A DNA stretch of 64,000 bases from Trichostrongylus colubriformis (GCA_963978905.1 OZ022256.1:8911501-8975500), one strand, 5' to 3'; shown: positions 41,901 to 49,579, counted from the first letter of the stretch. Notes: generated from the sequence alone by a model not told the origin. A program made the numbers and translations.

Positions 41901-44740
41901 GTAGCCAGTGTGGAGGTGCATTCGCGCACCAACAGTAAATCTCAGCTAAGAAATATAGAAAATTTTCCTCTTCAGTTGTTTTGAAAACGTCGCTTATACC
42001 ATTCTGCAAAATTATACAGCCACTGAACAGATTGACGCATTCGTCGACCGAGAAACAACGAAAAAGCGAAAAATGCCGATTTCCCGATTATTTGGTTCTC
42101 TTTTGCTTCGAATGGCCACAAATTTTGATGATATAGGTCCACATAAAGATCTTCAGAATGTTTTTAGACCATATGCTGCCACCCTTCGATGACAACGCCT
42201 TTAAACGCTCTGACTCCCTCCAATCGGTCTGAATTTTTTTTCCCATGAAACCTCAGATAACCTTCCACCAGTTAAAGATCGGAGCCGTTCGTCATCCGGG
42301 TCAGAAGGTCCACTCGGCGACGGCTTCACCATGATCGAGTGCTCCGGTTGACATGGGATGGTCCATTAACTTGCATGAAAACAAATTTCGGTCGAATGAT
42401 CATTTGATCCCACACCATGACACCTCCTTCTTTGAAGTTCTTCCTGAAAACTTAAGTTTGTCCCTCGTGCGATAGTGCCGGTAGCCGTCAGGGACGTCAT
42501 AGCTGAACCCTTTTTTCATCAGACAGAACAATCTGGAGAAAAAACAAAAGGAGAAAGGTGTACAAACTCGAGGGAATTTTCGAACAATTTGTCATGATGT
42601 GAAATAATCATTCGAATTTTTGTTTCGTTCTCGAAAGGATGAACCATCCGATTACCGAGCCTTTGTGCGCCGTACCCTTCTCTCGTCATGCTCTCGAAAT
42701 TTTCACCGAAATTTGTTTTCATGCAAGTTAATGGACCATCCCATGTCAACCGGAGCACTCGATCATGGTGAAGCCGTCACCGAGTGGACCTTCTGACCCG
42801 GATGACGAACGGCTCATCTTTAACTGGTGGAAGATTATCTGGGGTTCCATGGGGAAAAGAATTCAGACCTATTGGAAGGAGTCAGAGCGTTTAAAGACGT
42901 TGTCATCGAAGCGTGGCAGCATATGGTCTAAAAACAGTCTGCAAAACTTTATATGAACCTATACCATCAAAATTTGTGGCTATTCGAAGCAATGGAGCAC
43001 CAAATAATCGCAAAATCAGCATTTTTCTCTTTTTTGTTGTTTCTCGGTCGACGAATGCGTCAATCTGTTCAGTGGCTGTATAATTTTGCAGAATGGTATA
43101 AGCGACATTTTCAAAACAACTGCAGAGGAGAACTTTCTACAATTCTTAACTGAGATTTGCTGTTGGTGTGAGAATGCACCTCGACACTGGCTACTCTTTT
43201 AGCCTAGAGGATTTTCCCGAACCTTCCTGTGAACAAAGTTATTAGACAATTTATAGGTGGCTGTATAATTATGCAGAGCACTGTATATTACCTGCTCATG
43301 GTATTATATCGTGACGAACGGTTTGAAATCACAAAATATAAGAGCGCTGAAGCAGCTTCGCGTTTGCAAATAACTTTCAAAAAATCACAAATTTTTACCG
43401 AACATTGTGAGTCAGTTGAATCACAGCTTTGTCACTTGGGAATTCGTAGTCGAGCAAATTTTTCCCCGGTTGTAGCCAGTGGTAGTGATCGCTGAAAAGG
43501 TGTACTAAGTGCTAAAATTTCTATAACACTGAGTTTTGGCAATTTGAGTGTCTACGTCGATGTATGGATGACTTTTGTGTGAGACGACTTCGAGAGTGAA
43601 TCAAATTCTCTTTCATGGCCCTAATCGAAATAGAACAGTGGGCTATCTCGATTTTTAGTCGCTCAGTAAAGATGTGAGCTTCGCGCAACATTTATTTGTT
43701 TATAAAAGGCTTTAAAAAATGTTTCTCAAAAGATAAAGCTGAAGAAGGCTCCCAGCCACTTTCATCGCCGTGCGAAAAACGATAGTTGCTGCACATTATC
43801 TTCCACGCATGAGTATTTGAGCTTTCACGAGCTTACAATGAGAGGGCTCTTTGTGAAAGACTCCTTGAGCACCGCACAATTAGTATAATGGGCACCATAA
43901 GTGTTGACACTGGAGTCAAGTCTCCTATCGTGGCTACCTTGAGAGGCACGGAAGCATAAAAAGCTCGGGAAACCTAGGAAACCCAAGACTTCAACAAGAC
44001 TCATTCCTTCTAAGGCTGAAAAAATCAAAACAACGGCTCTACTGACATCTATAAAAGTTTCGATTGAAAGTTTAAAGATCTGGAGTTTAAAAATTGTCAT
44101 TCAACCAAAAAATAGCAACAGTTTTCAAAAAAGTCAAAGGTAGCCTTACGTACCTCAGCACTGATCAGTTGCTTTAAAGATAGGAGTAACGTCGCCGTCA
44201 GACTTTACGATTTTGCGAATCTGCGATTTTTACGATGTCGCACTTGCGCACGCGATACCACGACCTTGAGATTGTTCAATGCCGCAACTTCGCTTGGGAG
44301 CAGCGACACCCAAAATCGCAAATTCGCAAAGTTTGACGGCGGCTGAACAAAGCTGAATAAGTCACAATCAGTAAGAAAGTGTCAACAGAAAAGAAAATTC
44401 TCTCGCATAAGTGAACGGAAGCTCAAAGAGAAAAGACAGACACATGCGCTCGGATTATCTACAATATATACGCATATGATAGGTGATTACGTGATAAATC
44501 GGACGTTATCAGCATGCAGCAACGAGTAGCTTACAGCCATTCGCCGAGTATGGAAGCATCCACTCACTTGTCGTCAACGAACGCAAGGCCGAAGAAGCGG
44601 GAGTCCGGCTGTGCGATGCGACAATGATGCGCGGCAAGCGTGAGCACATCGTTCACGCTGAGTCTTGCGATCACCGAAATTTCCAGAAATTCGCCATCCA
44701 AAAGACGAACGGTCGCTGGCCGACCTTCATGCATCCAATG
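11730..44740 (-). CDS. FRMD4A/FRMD4B-like FERM and CUPID-domain protein (24 exons)
   Basis: Scaffold protein of the FRMD4 family. Family members act at cell junctions, linking cytohesin (Arf GEF) and Par3-type polarity proteins to the membrane. The exons, from 44740 down to 11730, are listed separately; all junction phases agree and give about 966 residues. Residues 1-90 are FERM F1, 90-195 F2 and 195-345 F3, containing FHWFYLDNLYYKENIFSVEV, close to FRMD4A 'LENLYFREKKFSVEVHDPR'. A 30-residue cassette is at 267-296. HTFVCESGALCRTIWTTAIS then QHQFFLDQK match the FRMD4 'ISQHQFYLDRK' end of F3. A coiled coil (405-447) leads into ELTGEMPQEISATLRPGEE, matching the FRMD4 CUPID/DUF3338 start, and VELHRRIVAAAERLAKDK. 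The remaining ~400 residues are Ser/Pro/Arg-rich and end in TATIV. The N-terminus is incomplete: an upstream exon is needed. Nematode frm-gene naming was not assigned. Confidence 0.93.
12128..12187 (-). CDS. FRMD4-like exon in tail (acceptor uncertain)
   Basis: The donor GTGAGT is strong. The acceptor chosen (AGCAAAG, start 12187) is weak but is the only nearby one in phase. A better-looking TAG site at 12192-12194 would need a different upstream phase. It encodes SPKLGVIKALNLHEASAAN. Confidence 0.55.
12419..12505 (-). CDS. FRMD4-like exon in tail
   Basis: The acceptor is ATGCTCAG and the donor GTGAAG. It encodes KSAWSSYSPPSYQTRAVFGP. Without splicing at this donor the frame stops two codons later (12414-12416), which would be an alternative C-terminus. 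Confidence 0.65.
12658..12807 (-). CDS. FRMD4-like exon in tail, preceded by a duplicated acceptor
   Basis: Starts at the second of two identical TTCTTCAAG acceptors and ends at donor GTTTGT. It encodes PTPPSANGGITSARRESQPY and SPSRGHSPAAHRI. Using the other copy of the acceptor, 37 nt upstream, would shift the frame and hit a stop. Confidence 0.78.
12788..12858. repeat. Tandem 37-bp duplication containing a splice acceptor
   Basis: The 34 bp unit starting ttgctgatggaggtgtaggc occurs at 12788-12821 and again at 12825-12858, with no visible mismatch. On the minus strand each copy contains TTGTTCTTCAAG followed by the first codons of the exon. Confidence 0.9.
12901..13034 (-). CDS. FRMD4-like exon in tail
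   Basis: The acceptor is TATTCCAG and the donor GTGTGT. It encodes ANIPEDDDITPTIEHPEPL, then FSTASLDRRVVAQ. It ends in phase 2, just before the duplicated acceptor region. Confidence 0.78.
13113..13238 (-). CDS. FRMD4-like exon in tail
   Basis: The acceptor is TGTCTTCAG and the donor GTGAGC. Its 42 codons include DEQHLRKRALSAHSISQTD and RLENASFQFKQDAK. Phase 0 at both ends. Confidence 0.8.
13306..13378 (-). CDS. FRMD4-like exon: Tyr-rich segment
   Basis: The acceptor is CATTTCAG and the donor GTGAGA. It encodes YENIGYRSTSYRSSYRQAHY. The two bases carried over from the previous exon complete an Ile codon, which supports this join across a ~2.3 kb intron. Confidence 0.83.
15664..15843 (-). 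CDS. FRMD4-like exon: Ser/Arg/Thr-rich tail
   Basis: The acceptor is TTGTTAAG and the donor GTAAGG. It encodes SSASRRALQQRFSEASTSSN, then RANSRRSTTTRSITSDELD. It ends in phase 2. Confidence 0.82.
15984..16146 (-). CDS. FRMD4-like exon: acidic and Ser-rich tail
   Basis: The acceptor is ATTATAG and the donor GTATTT. It encodes SWSAFPQQNNGNALTRAV, then CTDGEKSDYEDDEHVQRRR. A Pro-directed site (TTPRGS) and an acidic patch are visible; phosphorylation is only inferred. Confidence 0.85.
16224..16238. repeat. Poly-C tract in FRMD4-like intron
   Basis: A run of 15 C, one of at least seven poly-C or poly-G runs of 9-15 bases in this window (others at 5432-5444, 18200-18208, 20312-20322, 20676-20686, 34653-34664, 47793-47806 and 53691-53701). 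All lie in introns or intergenic DNA. Confidence 0.9.
16274..16385 (-). CDS. FRMD4-like exon: post-CUPID linker
   Basis: The acceptor is CGCTCAG and the donor GTGAGA. It encodes DLAAAMKLRGLELGLNQMRL, then SASKPDVSSMESNGTG. Phases match both neighbours. Confidence 0.85.
16484..16603 (-). CDS. FRMD4-like exon: CUPID/DUF3338, second part
   Basis: The acceptor is GATTTCAG and the donor GTTTGA. It encodes LETDVELHRRIVAAAERLAK and SVRKKRQK, equivalent to the FRMD4 'EREFAIQSQITEAARRLASD ... KKLKKQRK' helices. It is 40 codons, phase 0 at both ends. Confidence 0.93.
16604..18341. other. FRMD4-like intron, part upstream of the nested gene
   Basis: Non-coding. The 17099-17443 (+) open frame begins with ttgtaagaaaagttttggcc and reads like a dispersed repeat rather than a gene. 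A 9-base C run is at 18200. Confidence 0.5.
18342..21279 (+). CDS. Unrecognised multi-pass membrane protein, nested in FRMD4-like intron
   Basis: The four exons 18342-18649, 18709-18883, 20066-20218 and 20905-21279 join in phase to 336 codons. Exon 1 is hydrophilic and Glu/Arg-rich, ending LIDLTPLPRDFDYEYMF. Exon 2 has two hydrophobic segments (TSFTLGIRIG... and YIIFITAYMAIPAGLVYV). Exon 3 has LIGVAALLGVLGSIM and a second segment ending in PGLVTVTVQ. Exon 4 has FIAVSVGTAYAIGIIIMAYF and LTVSAMIAVMNLQFILAAI, so about six membrane spans are likely, followed by a hydrophilic tail. I do not recognise the family. An alternative start is the ATG at 18408, just after an ATCAG that could be a trans-splice acceptor. 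The gene lies antisense inside the FRMD4-like intron between exons 21560 and 16603. A strong internal GTAAGT at 21094 may be used in some transcripts. Confidence 0.8.
21560..21685 (-). CDS. FRMD4-like exon: CUPID/DUF3338, first part
   Basis: The acceptor is TTTTATAG and the donor GTGAGT. Its 42 codons include ELTGEMPQEISATLRPGEE and KKRVGTSFSIPEEIL. This is the conserved 'ELTGKLP...PGEEPP..RRRIGTAFKLDE' block of FRMD4 proteins. It lies just 3' of the end of the nested + strand gene. Confidence 0.94.
22414..22541 (-). CDS. FRMD4-like exon: coiled coil before CUPID
   Basis: The acceptor is TTGTTGCAG and the donor GTAAGT. It encodes RQRDIELYKILRGKKAELEE, then INELRTVCLKEG, matching the FRMD4 helix 'RQRLEELKKLCLREAELTG'. 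Charged heptad-like spacing suggests a coiled coil. Confidence 0.92.
22648..22718 (-). CDS. FRMD4-like exon: Ser-rich linker
   Basis: The acceptor is CGCTTTCAG. The donor is probably GTCCAG, chosen because only this site restores the phase of the next exon; a GTGAAG donor 9 nt further on does not. It encodes SLHSSSSLNTMPSAKVADGS. Confidence 0.65.
22799..22902 (-). CDS. FRMD4-like exon: linker after FERM
   Basis: The acceptor is TCGTTTCAG and the donor GTTTGT. It encodes SGRTQGSVVDHRELGEKLN, then a Ser-rich stretch. The phase 0 start fits the phase 0 end of the exon at 36718. Confidence 0.8.
27928..27979. repeat. 26-bp tandem duplication
   Basis: The unit gcgaactgccggcgagggcg plus agacaa occurs twice in a row, at 27928 and 27954. 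It is GC-rich compared with the surrounding DNA. Confidence 0.9.
29091..29432. repeat. Short direct repeat pair, 314 bp apart
   Basis: The 28 bp sequence cggatgatgctaagaagaac plus gtcatttc is found at 29091-29118 and again at 29405-29432, in the same orientation. The sequence between the two copies shows no gene I can recognise. Confidence 0.85.
29508..29621. repeat. Perfect palindrome: 50-bp arms, 14-bp loop
   Basis: 29508-29557 (starting ACTACAAGGATGCTGAGTTA) is the exact reverse complement of 29572-29621. The arm sequence resembles the SINE-like sequence at 49473-49579, including 'tacaagg.t.ctga.ttatgg.caaaa' and the 'ggact.gaacccgcac' part spanning the loop. Confidence 0.95.
36718..36865 (-). 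CDS. FRMD4-like exon: FERM F3 C-terminal helix
   Basis: The acceptor is TGATTTTAG and the donor GTTAGT. It encodes VSISRRCQSIPAGVCVHTF, then IWTTAISQHQFFLDQKERE, matching FRMD4 'SVTRRTFGHSGIAVHTWYA' and 'IWAMAISQHQFYLDRKQ'. It ends in phase 0 before the ~13.8 kb intron. Confidence 0.94.
38435..38524 (-). CDS. FRMD4-like exon: 90-nt phase-2 cassette in F3
   Basis: Exactly 90 nt, entered and left in phase 2, with acceptor CCTTTGAAG and donor GTAAGT. It encodes an acidic insert containing SLAGDDDLAQAVSDPTTQ. Vertebrate FRMD4 proteins run straight from 'EVHDPR' to 'RASVTRR', and joining the flanking exons here without this one gives EVRDPR-VSISRR in frame. It is therefore either a nematode insert or a skippable cassette. 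Confidence 0.75.
38604..38677 (-). CDS. FRMD4-like exon: FERM F3 core
   Basis: The acceptor is TGATTTCAG and the donor GTGATT. It encodes FHWFYLDNLYYKENIFSVEV plus RDP. This is the best-conserved FRMD4 block. It ends in phase 2. Confidence 0.95.
39397..39541 (-). CDS. FRMD4-like exon: FERM F3 (PH-like) N-terminal strands
   Basis: The acceptor is CATTTTAG and the donor GTATGG. It encodes VMQIVEKCLKYGSRLYRAS, then SINSRGIQVFENADTFRPKK, matching FRMD4 'MSIVESLPTYGVHYYAVK ... GLSYKGIFQYDYHDKVKPRK'. Confidence 0.93.
39785..39937 (-). CDS. FRMD4-like exon: FERM F2 C-terminal helices
   Basis: The acceptor is TTATTTGCAG and the donor GTAAGT. It encodes DNSLINHLRSLLPFPPRL, then VLTEYNSLRGLQRGSAIVS, which aligns with FRMD4 'RVIEHYKKLNGQTRGQAIV'. 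Confidence 0.93.
40115..40194 (-). CDS. FRMD4-like exon: FERM F2
   Basis: The acceptor is ACTTTAG and the donor GTGAGT. It encodes GQLDLSDIDYVRVGGLLLQ then VYRGDFT, corresponding to FRMD4 'SEVVFELASYILQEAKGDF'. It ends in phase 2 and completes an Asp codon with the next exon. Confidence 0.9.
40250..40331 (-). CDS. FRMD4-like exon: FERM F1-F2 junction
   Basis: The acceptor is CTTTTCAG and the donor GTAATC. It encodes YFDSVLYLENPSTIEMFFLE, matching the FRMD4 motif 'YIESISYLKDNATIELFFLN' at the start of the F2 (acyl-CoA-binding-protein-like) lobe. Confidence 0.92.
40860..41607. mobile_element. TA-flanked 748-bp inverted-repeat element (mariner-type ends)
   Basis: Starts CAGGGGGTGCC followed by 11 A and AGTAATTTTG-like sequence, and ends with the reverse complement (TIR about 31 bp). 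A TA dinucleotide flanks each end (40858-40859 and 41608-41609), as expected for Tc1/mariner insertion. No transposase was recognised inside, so it is non-autonomous. It lies in the FRMD4-like intron between exons 43399 and 40331. Confidence 0.85.
41812..43283. mobile_element. Tc1/mariner-derived foldback element with ~580-bp inverted arms
   Basis: Starts CAGTGCTCTGCATAATTATA and ends with its reverse complement, and is flanked by TA. The left arm (41812-~42392) and right arm (~42706-43283) are near-identical over their full length, around a ~313 bp loop. Each arm, read outward from the centre, encodes the decayed 3' half of a Tc1/mariner transposase: FVFMQVNGPSHVNRSTRSW (normally '..QDNAPxH.', so the second catalytic Asp is lost), followed by stops and frameshifts. 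The left side, read on the minus strand, also retains LSDEK (first catalytic Asp region). It cannot make an active enzyme. Confidence 0.9.
43399..43491 (-). CDS. FRMD4-like exon: FERM F1, second half
   Basis: The acceptor is CCTTTTCAG and the donor GTAAAA. It encodes DHYHWLQPGKNLLDYEF ... LTHNV, which aligns with the FRMD4 F1 segment 'GHLNWLQLDRRVLEHDF'. It enters and leaves in phase 2. The foldback transposon (41812-43283) lies just 3' in the next intron. Confidence 0.9.
44192..44343. repeat. MITE-like element, family C
   Basis: The ends GCCGTCAGACTTTACGATTT and CGCAAAGTTTGACGGC form an inverted pair around a GC-rich centre (gcacttgcgcacgcgatac). A close relative is at 45306-45443. It lies within ~400 bp 3' of FRMD4-like exon 44568, in the intron. 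Confidence 0.7.
44568..44740 (-). CDS. FRMD4-like exon: FERM F1, first half
   Basis: The acceptor TTATTTGCAG precedes codon 1 and the donor is GTGAGTG. It encodes HWMHEGRPATVRLLDGEFLE and ends FFGLAFVDD plus two bases, matching the ubiquitin-like F1 start of FRMD4 ('MTEGRRCQVHLLDDRKLELL'). It begins in phase 0 with no start codon of its own at the acceptor. An internal Met (HWM) exists, but an upstream exon is more likely. Confidence 0.9.
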
Positions 44741-45305
44741 CTGCAAATAATGTTCAGTAAGAAATTGAACGCACAGAATAAAATACGATGACACGAGAAC
44801 GACGCTATGCACATAAAAGCTGTTTGGACATTTGGATTTCAAATAACTAGAATGAGTATCTTGATATGAGACATGGTTGAAGGCATGTGTATCTGCTTGA
44901 CCAAAGAAAGTTTCAAAGAATAACTTTGGCTTTGACTCTCAACTTAGGTTCTAGTGCTCTTAATATTCCAACGAAATGAGATGTGAAAAAGCTGAAGGAC
45001 ACTGTAATGCGATGAAAAATTCTGATGAACCTGTATAATGAATGATTCGGCAAAGATAAGGGTGACAGTGATACCAGTGCATTGCCTGGCCAACTGACGG
45101 TAATGATGAGAACGGTGCATGGATGTTTATTGATTAGGCGGGCGCGGTCATTTTCGCGGACTATGGCAGGTTTGGATATACTTTTCTCCGAGTTATGTAC
45201 GATAACTTCTGTCAACTCTAAATTTCACCGCAGCAATTTGCGTAGTGGTCCAAATGCACAACTATACTCAATGTCTCCAAAAAGCCAAAAATCCTTGTCG
45301 TGCTT
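44741..45305. other. Region upstream of the first well-supported FRMD4-like exon
   Basis: No exon recognised. It is either intron (if the 54358-54447 exon is the true first exon) or promoter. Confidence 0.4.
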
Positions 45306-45443
45306 AAGCCGCCGTCAAACTGCGATTTTGCAACTTCGCGGCATCACTCTTACGCGCGCGATACTTCGACTATGAGATTGTGCAATGCCGCAACTTCGCG
45401 TGCGAAAGTGCGACGCCGCGAATTCGCAAAGTCTGACTGTGGC
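45306..45443. repeat. MITE-like element, family C
   Basis: Runs from GCCGCCGTCAAACTGCGATT to CGCAAAGTCTGACTGTGGC. It shares the central 'gcaatgccgcaacttcgc' with the 44192 copy. Confidence 0.7.
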
Positions 45444-45746
45444 CATAGACTCTGTTTGATTCGGAGAAGAAAATCTGTTTGATTTGGAGACACAGGAACA
45501 AGGTTTTGATTCATTCTGGGCGATGTGCCGTTATTTACGCAGTGCTCCCGTTCCACTTTGATCTTAGAATACTCTGCTGATAATGCCGGATCCACACTGA
45601 CTGGTTTGCGGGAAAGCTGCTAAATGCTAGCGCCATGGGTTGGTATATTCCGTCCTCGAAGCGTTCCGAAGAAATAATCGGAATCGAATCACTATCAATT
45701 CATATCGTCTTTTTCACCAGCCGCTCTACTGATTGATACGTATCTA

Positions 45747-45925
45747 TTAGGTCGCGTTGATGCACAGCGCTGGCAGGGCGTGGCTGCGTTCGCAGCAGAG
45801 AGGCCTAGTATACGGAGGAGGTGCAGAGACAACGCAGGCAACACGGCAGGAAAGCATAGGTGCAGACGCACAGACACGCAGGCCACTCACTACGGCCGGC
45901 AGCGCAGAGTATGAACGCTGCCTTA
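45747..45925. repeat. MITE-like element, family B, copy 2
   Basis: The ends are TTAGGTCGCGTTGATGC and AGTATGAACGCTGCCTTA. The interior includes gcagggcgtggctgcgttcg and ggtgcagagacaacgcaggc. Confidence 0.75.
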
Positions 45926-46762
45926 CGTTTCGCTGCTTCTGCGATTCCCCGAGTATGTATACGGCCTAGCATAAGGTATTTCTGCTTCAAGTTGAACCTT
46001 CGGATAAATTCGTATTTTGAAGAAGCCTAAACGATAGTGATAATAAATATAAGCTCTCACGTGTACAACTTTGAAACTTGCTGAGTTTAGCTGCAAAAAG
46101 TTCAATACTCAAGTATGATTTCGGTAGAAGGAACGAAGGATTTAGAAAAATGGTGAAAATTTTCAGAGAAGCTGCGCAGAGTATAAAATCAGAAGTTTCA
46201 AAAAAAGATCGGTAGTAAAGACGAATCAACGGAACCATCGAAAAGAAAAGTAGTATTTCCATATCGCAATTATTCATCGAACATATGCTAGTGGGAACAG
46301 GTCCTCTTGCAGAAAATGAAAAATGATTACACAACTGGTCCAGATCGAAGATGAGTATGATGGATGTCCTTGTGTCAAGTTTGAACCTCCAGAATAAATA
46401 ATGGATGACAACATAGCTCATTCGAACACGACCAGGGTGAGCAAAGTCAATACGACTACTTGATTCATTGTTGATCAAATTGGTAAAGATCACAATGCAA
46501 ATTTATTTCGAAATCTGCAACCTCGACCTACGTTAAAGAATCATAAAAATCACAAAAAAACCATTTTCATTAAAAAAAAACACAGAAAAGACCTCGTCTT
46601 CATAAATTGACGATGTATGAGCTTAATCTCCCAGCGGTGATCACTTATGTGCAGAAGTATGTGACAAATCAGCGTGCGGTCGTGGAGCGTTCCGCTGCGG
46701 ATACGACAAGAGCTAGTTGTGCGCTCACTACTGTAGCAACAGTGCTCTCACAAGAGGTTCAT

Positions 46763-46940
46763 AAGGCCGCGTTCATACTGAGCGCCGACAGAGCGCGGCT
46801 GCGTTCACAGACAGCGAGGCAGAATGGCTCGCGGGAGGTGCAGAGACGACAAGGCAACAAGACAGAATGGCACAGAAGGAGACGCAGAGGCACGCGGCAA
46901 CGCCCTGCCGCAGGCACCGCAAACTATGAACGCAGCCTAA
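46763..46940. repeat. MITE-like element, family B, copy 3
   Basis: The ends are AAGGCCGCGTTCATACT and ACTATGAACGCAGCCTAA. It contains ggaggtgcagagacgacaag and the 'gagacgcagaggcacg' block shared by the family. Confidence 0.75.
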
Positions 46941-49472
46941 CCTTGTAGTCTGAGGTGAGGGTCGTTCACCAATTAGATTCGATAGTGAAATCACGGAATC
47001 GTGGCATTGTGCCATGAACAAGAAAAACAAGGACAGCACGAACGAGAATGTCACTACCACTGATGGAATCTACTCAAGCAGGGCAGGTCTTTCTTTTCAG
47101 ATTAACATCACGAAACATTCAAAATGTTGGTGGATTTCACAACGGACCAACAGCTACCAAGTGTAGAAAGATGCTGTACCACCGGAACTAGCCGATTAGT
47201 CTTTTTTATTGTCAGTGGATCTGAGATACAACACATATACAGGGTGTTTACCCTCCAACACTCACACCTAAATTTATTGAAATCATTTGTGGAACAAAAA
47301 GAAATTAAGAAAAAAAACCGCTGAGAATTCTTTTAACATGCGGGGCGTGGCCAAAATCCACTTTGAAGGGAATGTATTCGAGTCCTAATCTTCGCTGCAC
47401 TGAGGCAAAGTGTCCGTGATTCACAGTTCCCAAAAAACTTGGAAATATTTAGAAGGATTATGGAATTTAATTTCCTCTATTCTCTTGCCAACCACTGCAA
47501 CCAGGGTACAGCGTGAGTCGAGGATTCCTCGTCGCGGGGGTATTGACCGTATAAGAGGGTGGGGGGCAATACCTTCAGAGGTCGGCGACAAGCACGTAAA
47601 TCTAACTTTTCGATAGGCAGATGAGAAGCAAAGGGTATTCCACCGCAAATCCGTGTTACAAAACGTACAATAAAAATTTTTGGCCTTAGGAAAGGATATA
47701 TAGCAAAGAAACACGTTGCCTATGCAATCCGGCAACAGTCACTGGTACTGTAGAGGTCAAAGAAAAGGGAGGGATCGTATTTGGTCTCCGTAGGGGGGGG
47801 GGGGGGTCGTAGTGAAACACCTATTTTTCTCGACACTTGGAAGTGCTCTGACTGCAACTATTCGTTGTTTCTGTTGCTTTTACGGACCACTTAATTATAC
47901 GATATGCTCACAGATGTGAGTAGGTATGAATATCAGTGATGTTAAAACTGCAAAAAGGAAATGATCATGCTCAGCGTTTTTAATCGGAATGTCCAAAATG
48001 CAGGAGATGAAGACGGAAATCAGAATGACTAAAAAGTCGGTGCAGCGCTTCGAGCCAGCTGAATGGGAAGAATTGTAAATGCAAATGAACGCCTTCTCTC
48101 CTTGCGAAACCCACAGAGAACGTTCTACCGCTTTGAAGCCTATTTACTTTTGCCCACCAACGAGTCGCCTTTTTGGGATCAAGCTACTCCTTTCGATAAG
48201 AATGCACGTCTTTGTGGCGAAGAAAAATGTTCACAATAGCTAACGTCAAGCTGAAAAGTCCGCGTAGCCTTCAAAACCATAGAAAGAGCCGTTTTAGAGA
48301 AAAATTTTTGCCTTGACTCCGAATAACAAACTGATAAGCTTCAAGCTATCGTAAATGCGTTACAAATTGGCCGGTCAAGTTGATGATATCTTAGAACACA
48401 TTTCCGACTGAAGATAAGCGTTTATCACCGTGACACCTAAGCACAAGGGGGTGGTGATGGTGCTGACAAAGCAGCAAACAATGCCGGTTCAGAGTTGCCG
48501 AACCTTTCCATTTTACTGACTCATTCATTCACAATGAGATGAAAGAAAGGTTTTCAATGGTAAAATTTGCGTCAGTCAACGAGTCGACAGGGGTCGATTT
48601 CCATTGAAATTCTACAGTTGACTTTTTCATCCATGACGCATAGAATATTCAATGAGCGGCGCATGATATTGGTTGCATGCATGGTTTAGGTTTTGCTAAA
48701 AAGTGAAAGGACAAAAATGGTCATCCTAGAGGGAAATTATCCAGAACGAAACAAAAATTTAAAAAAGCTAATTCACATGCTTCATTGATGCTGGCAGTCA
48801 ATTCATACTCTCGAATGCTCTCTTTACAAGACACAACCAGTTATTTGCCTCTTTTTTGGAAGTAAAAAACTATCCTGGACCTATGATTATGTAGGACTGA
48901 GTCACTTATTGATCGGAACAAACCCCACCCACATGCGTGCTTTGCCCCTCGAGTAAGTACTACTTCATTTAGTGCAATTCACAGATTGTTGTCATGCGAA
49001 AGGGCTAAAAAAATAAAATACAAGAGATGGATTATTGGCTATAACGAAATTACAACTTACAATGATAAAAATCGCAATGGGCGATACCCACGATTTTCCT
49101 AAAAATTCGACTGTCCACTGTTTCTTATGTCAAATACACTTTGGTTTAGGAAGTGATTCGACCGCAATATTTACTTTATCAGATTGCGCCATGAATGGAA
49201 CTTCCATTTGGAACGGCGAGGTCATGCCATGCGAATAAGGCCAGAGGTTTAATCAAGTGATTGGTCCCATAAGGATAACGCGTGCCTTTGTCTTGGACGA
49301 TGTCGGTCCCCGGTTCTTAAAGTGCCTGGTGGTGCTCGGTGACCAGTTTAGACGCCCTCAGCTCTGTGGCGATTCATTCAAAGTAGTGGTCGGCTAAGTA
49401 TCTCCCGCAACAAAGTAATCAGAATAATTGAGTTGTCGAAAAAACCAAAAAATCCCTTTTGTCCCAAAAAGC
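46941..49472. other. Repeat-rich non-coding region
   Basis: TACAGGGTGTTTACCC at 47239 looks like one end of a TA-flanked mariner-type element, but no matching second end was found. A G14 run is at 47793. No gene is supported; the minus-strand frame at 47421-47735 has no motif. Confidence 0.45.
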
Positions 49473-49579
49473 AAGATGTACAAGGGTACTGAATTATGGA
49501 CAAAATCTTTGCCACGGACTGGACTCGAACCCGCACCTCATGCTTTACGGGCATATGTGTTAGCCCACTACCGACACCA
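49473..49579 (-). repeat. tRNA-derived SINE-like sequence
   Basis: Read on the minus strand it has a B-box-like GGTTCGAGTCC (49521-49531 region) and, upstream, a GTCGGTAGTGGGCTAAC segment resembling an A box, at tRNA-like spacing. It does not form a full tRNA with a convincing anticodon arm. The 3' part is shared with the palindrome at 29508-29621, which shows it is dispersed. Confidence 0.6.

Noticed and set aside
43650..43790. Minus-strand segment reading DESGWEPSSALSF, considered as the missing second half of FERM F1
   Set aside because: Exon 43399-43491 (DHYHWLQPGKNLLDYEF) fits the FRMD4 F1 motif and both phases; the other segment does not.
45987..46493. 168-codon minus-strand open frame
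   Set aside because: Phe/Leu/Ser-rich AT-biased sequence with no motif, no phased splice partner and no conserved block.
47239..47820. Complete mariner-type element starting TACAGGGTGTTTACCC
   Set aside because: Only one end could be found; no matching inverted end with a flanking TA within reach.
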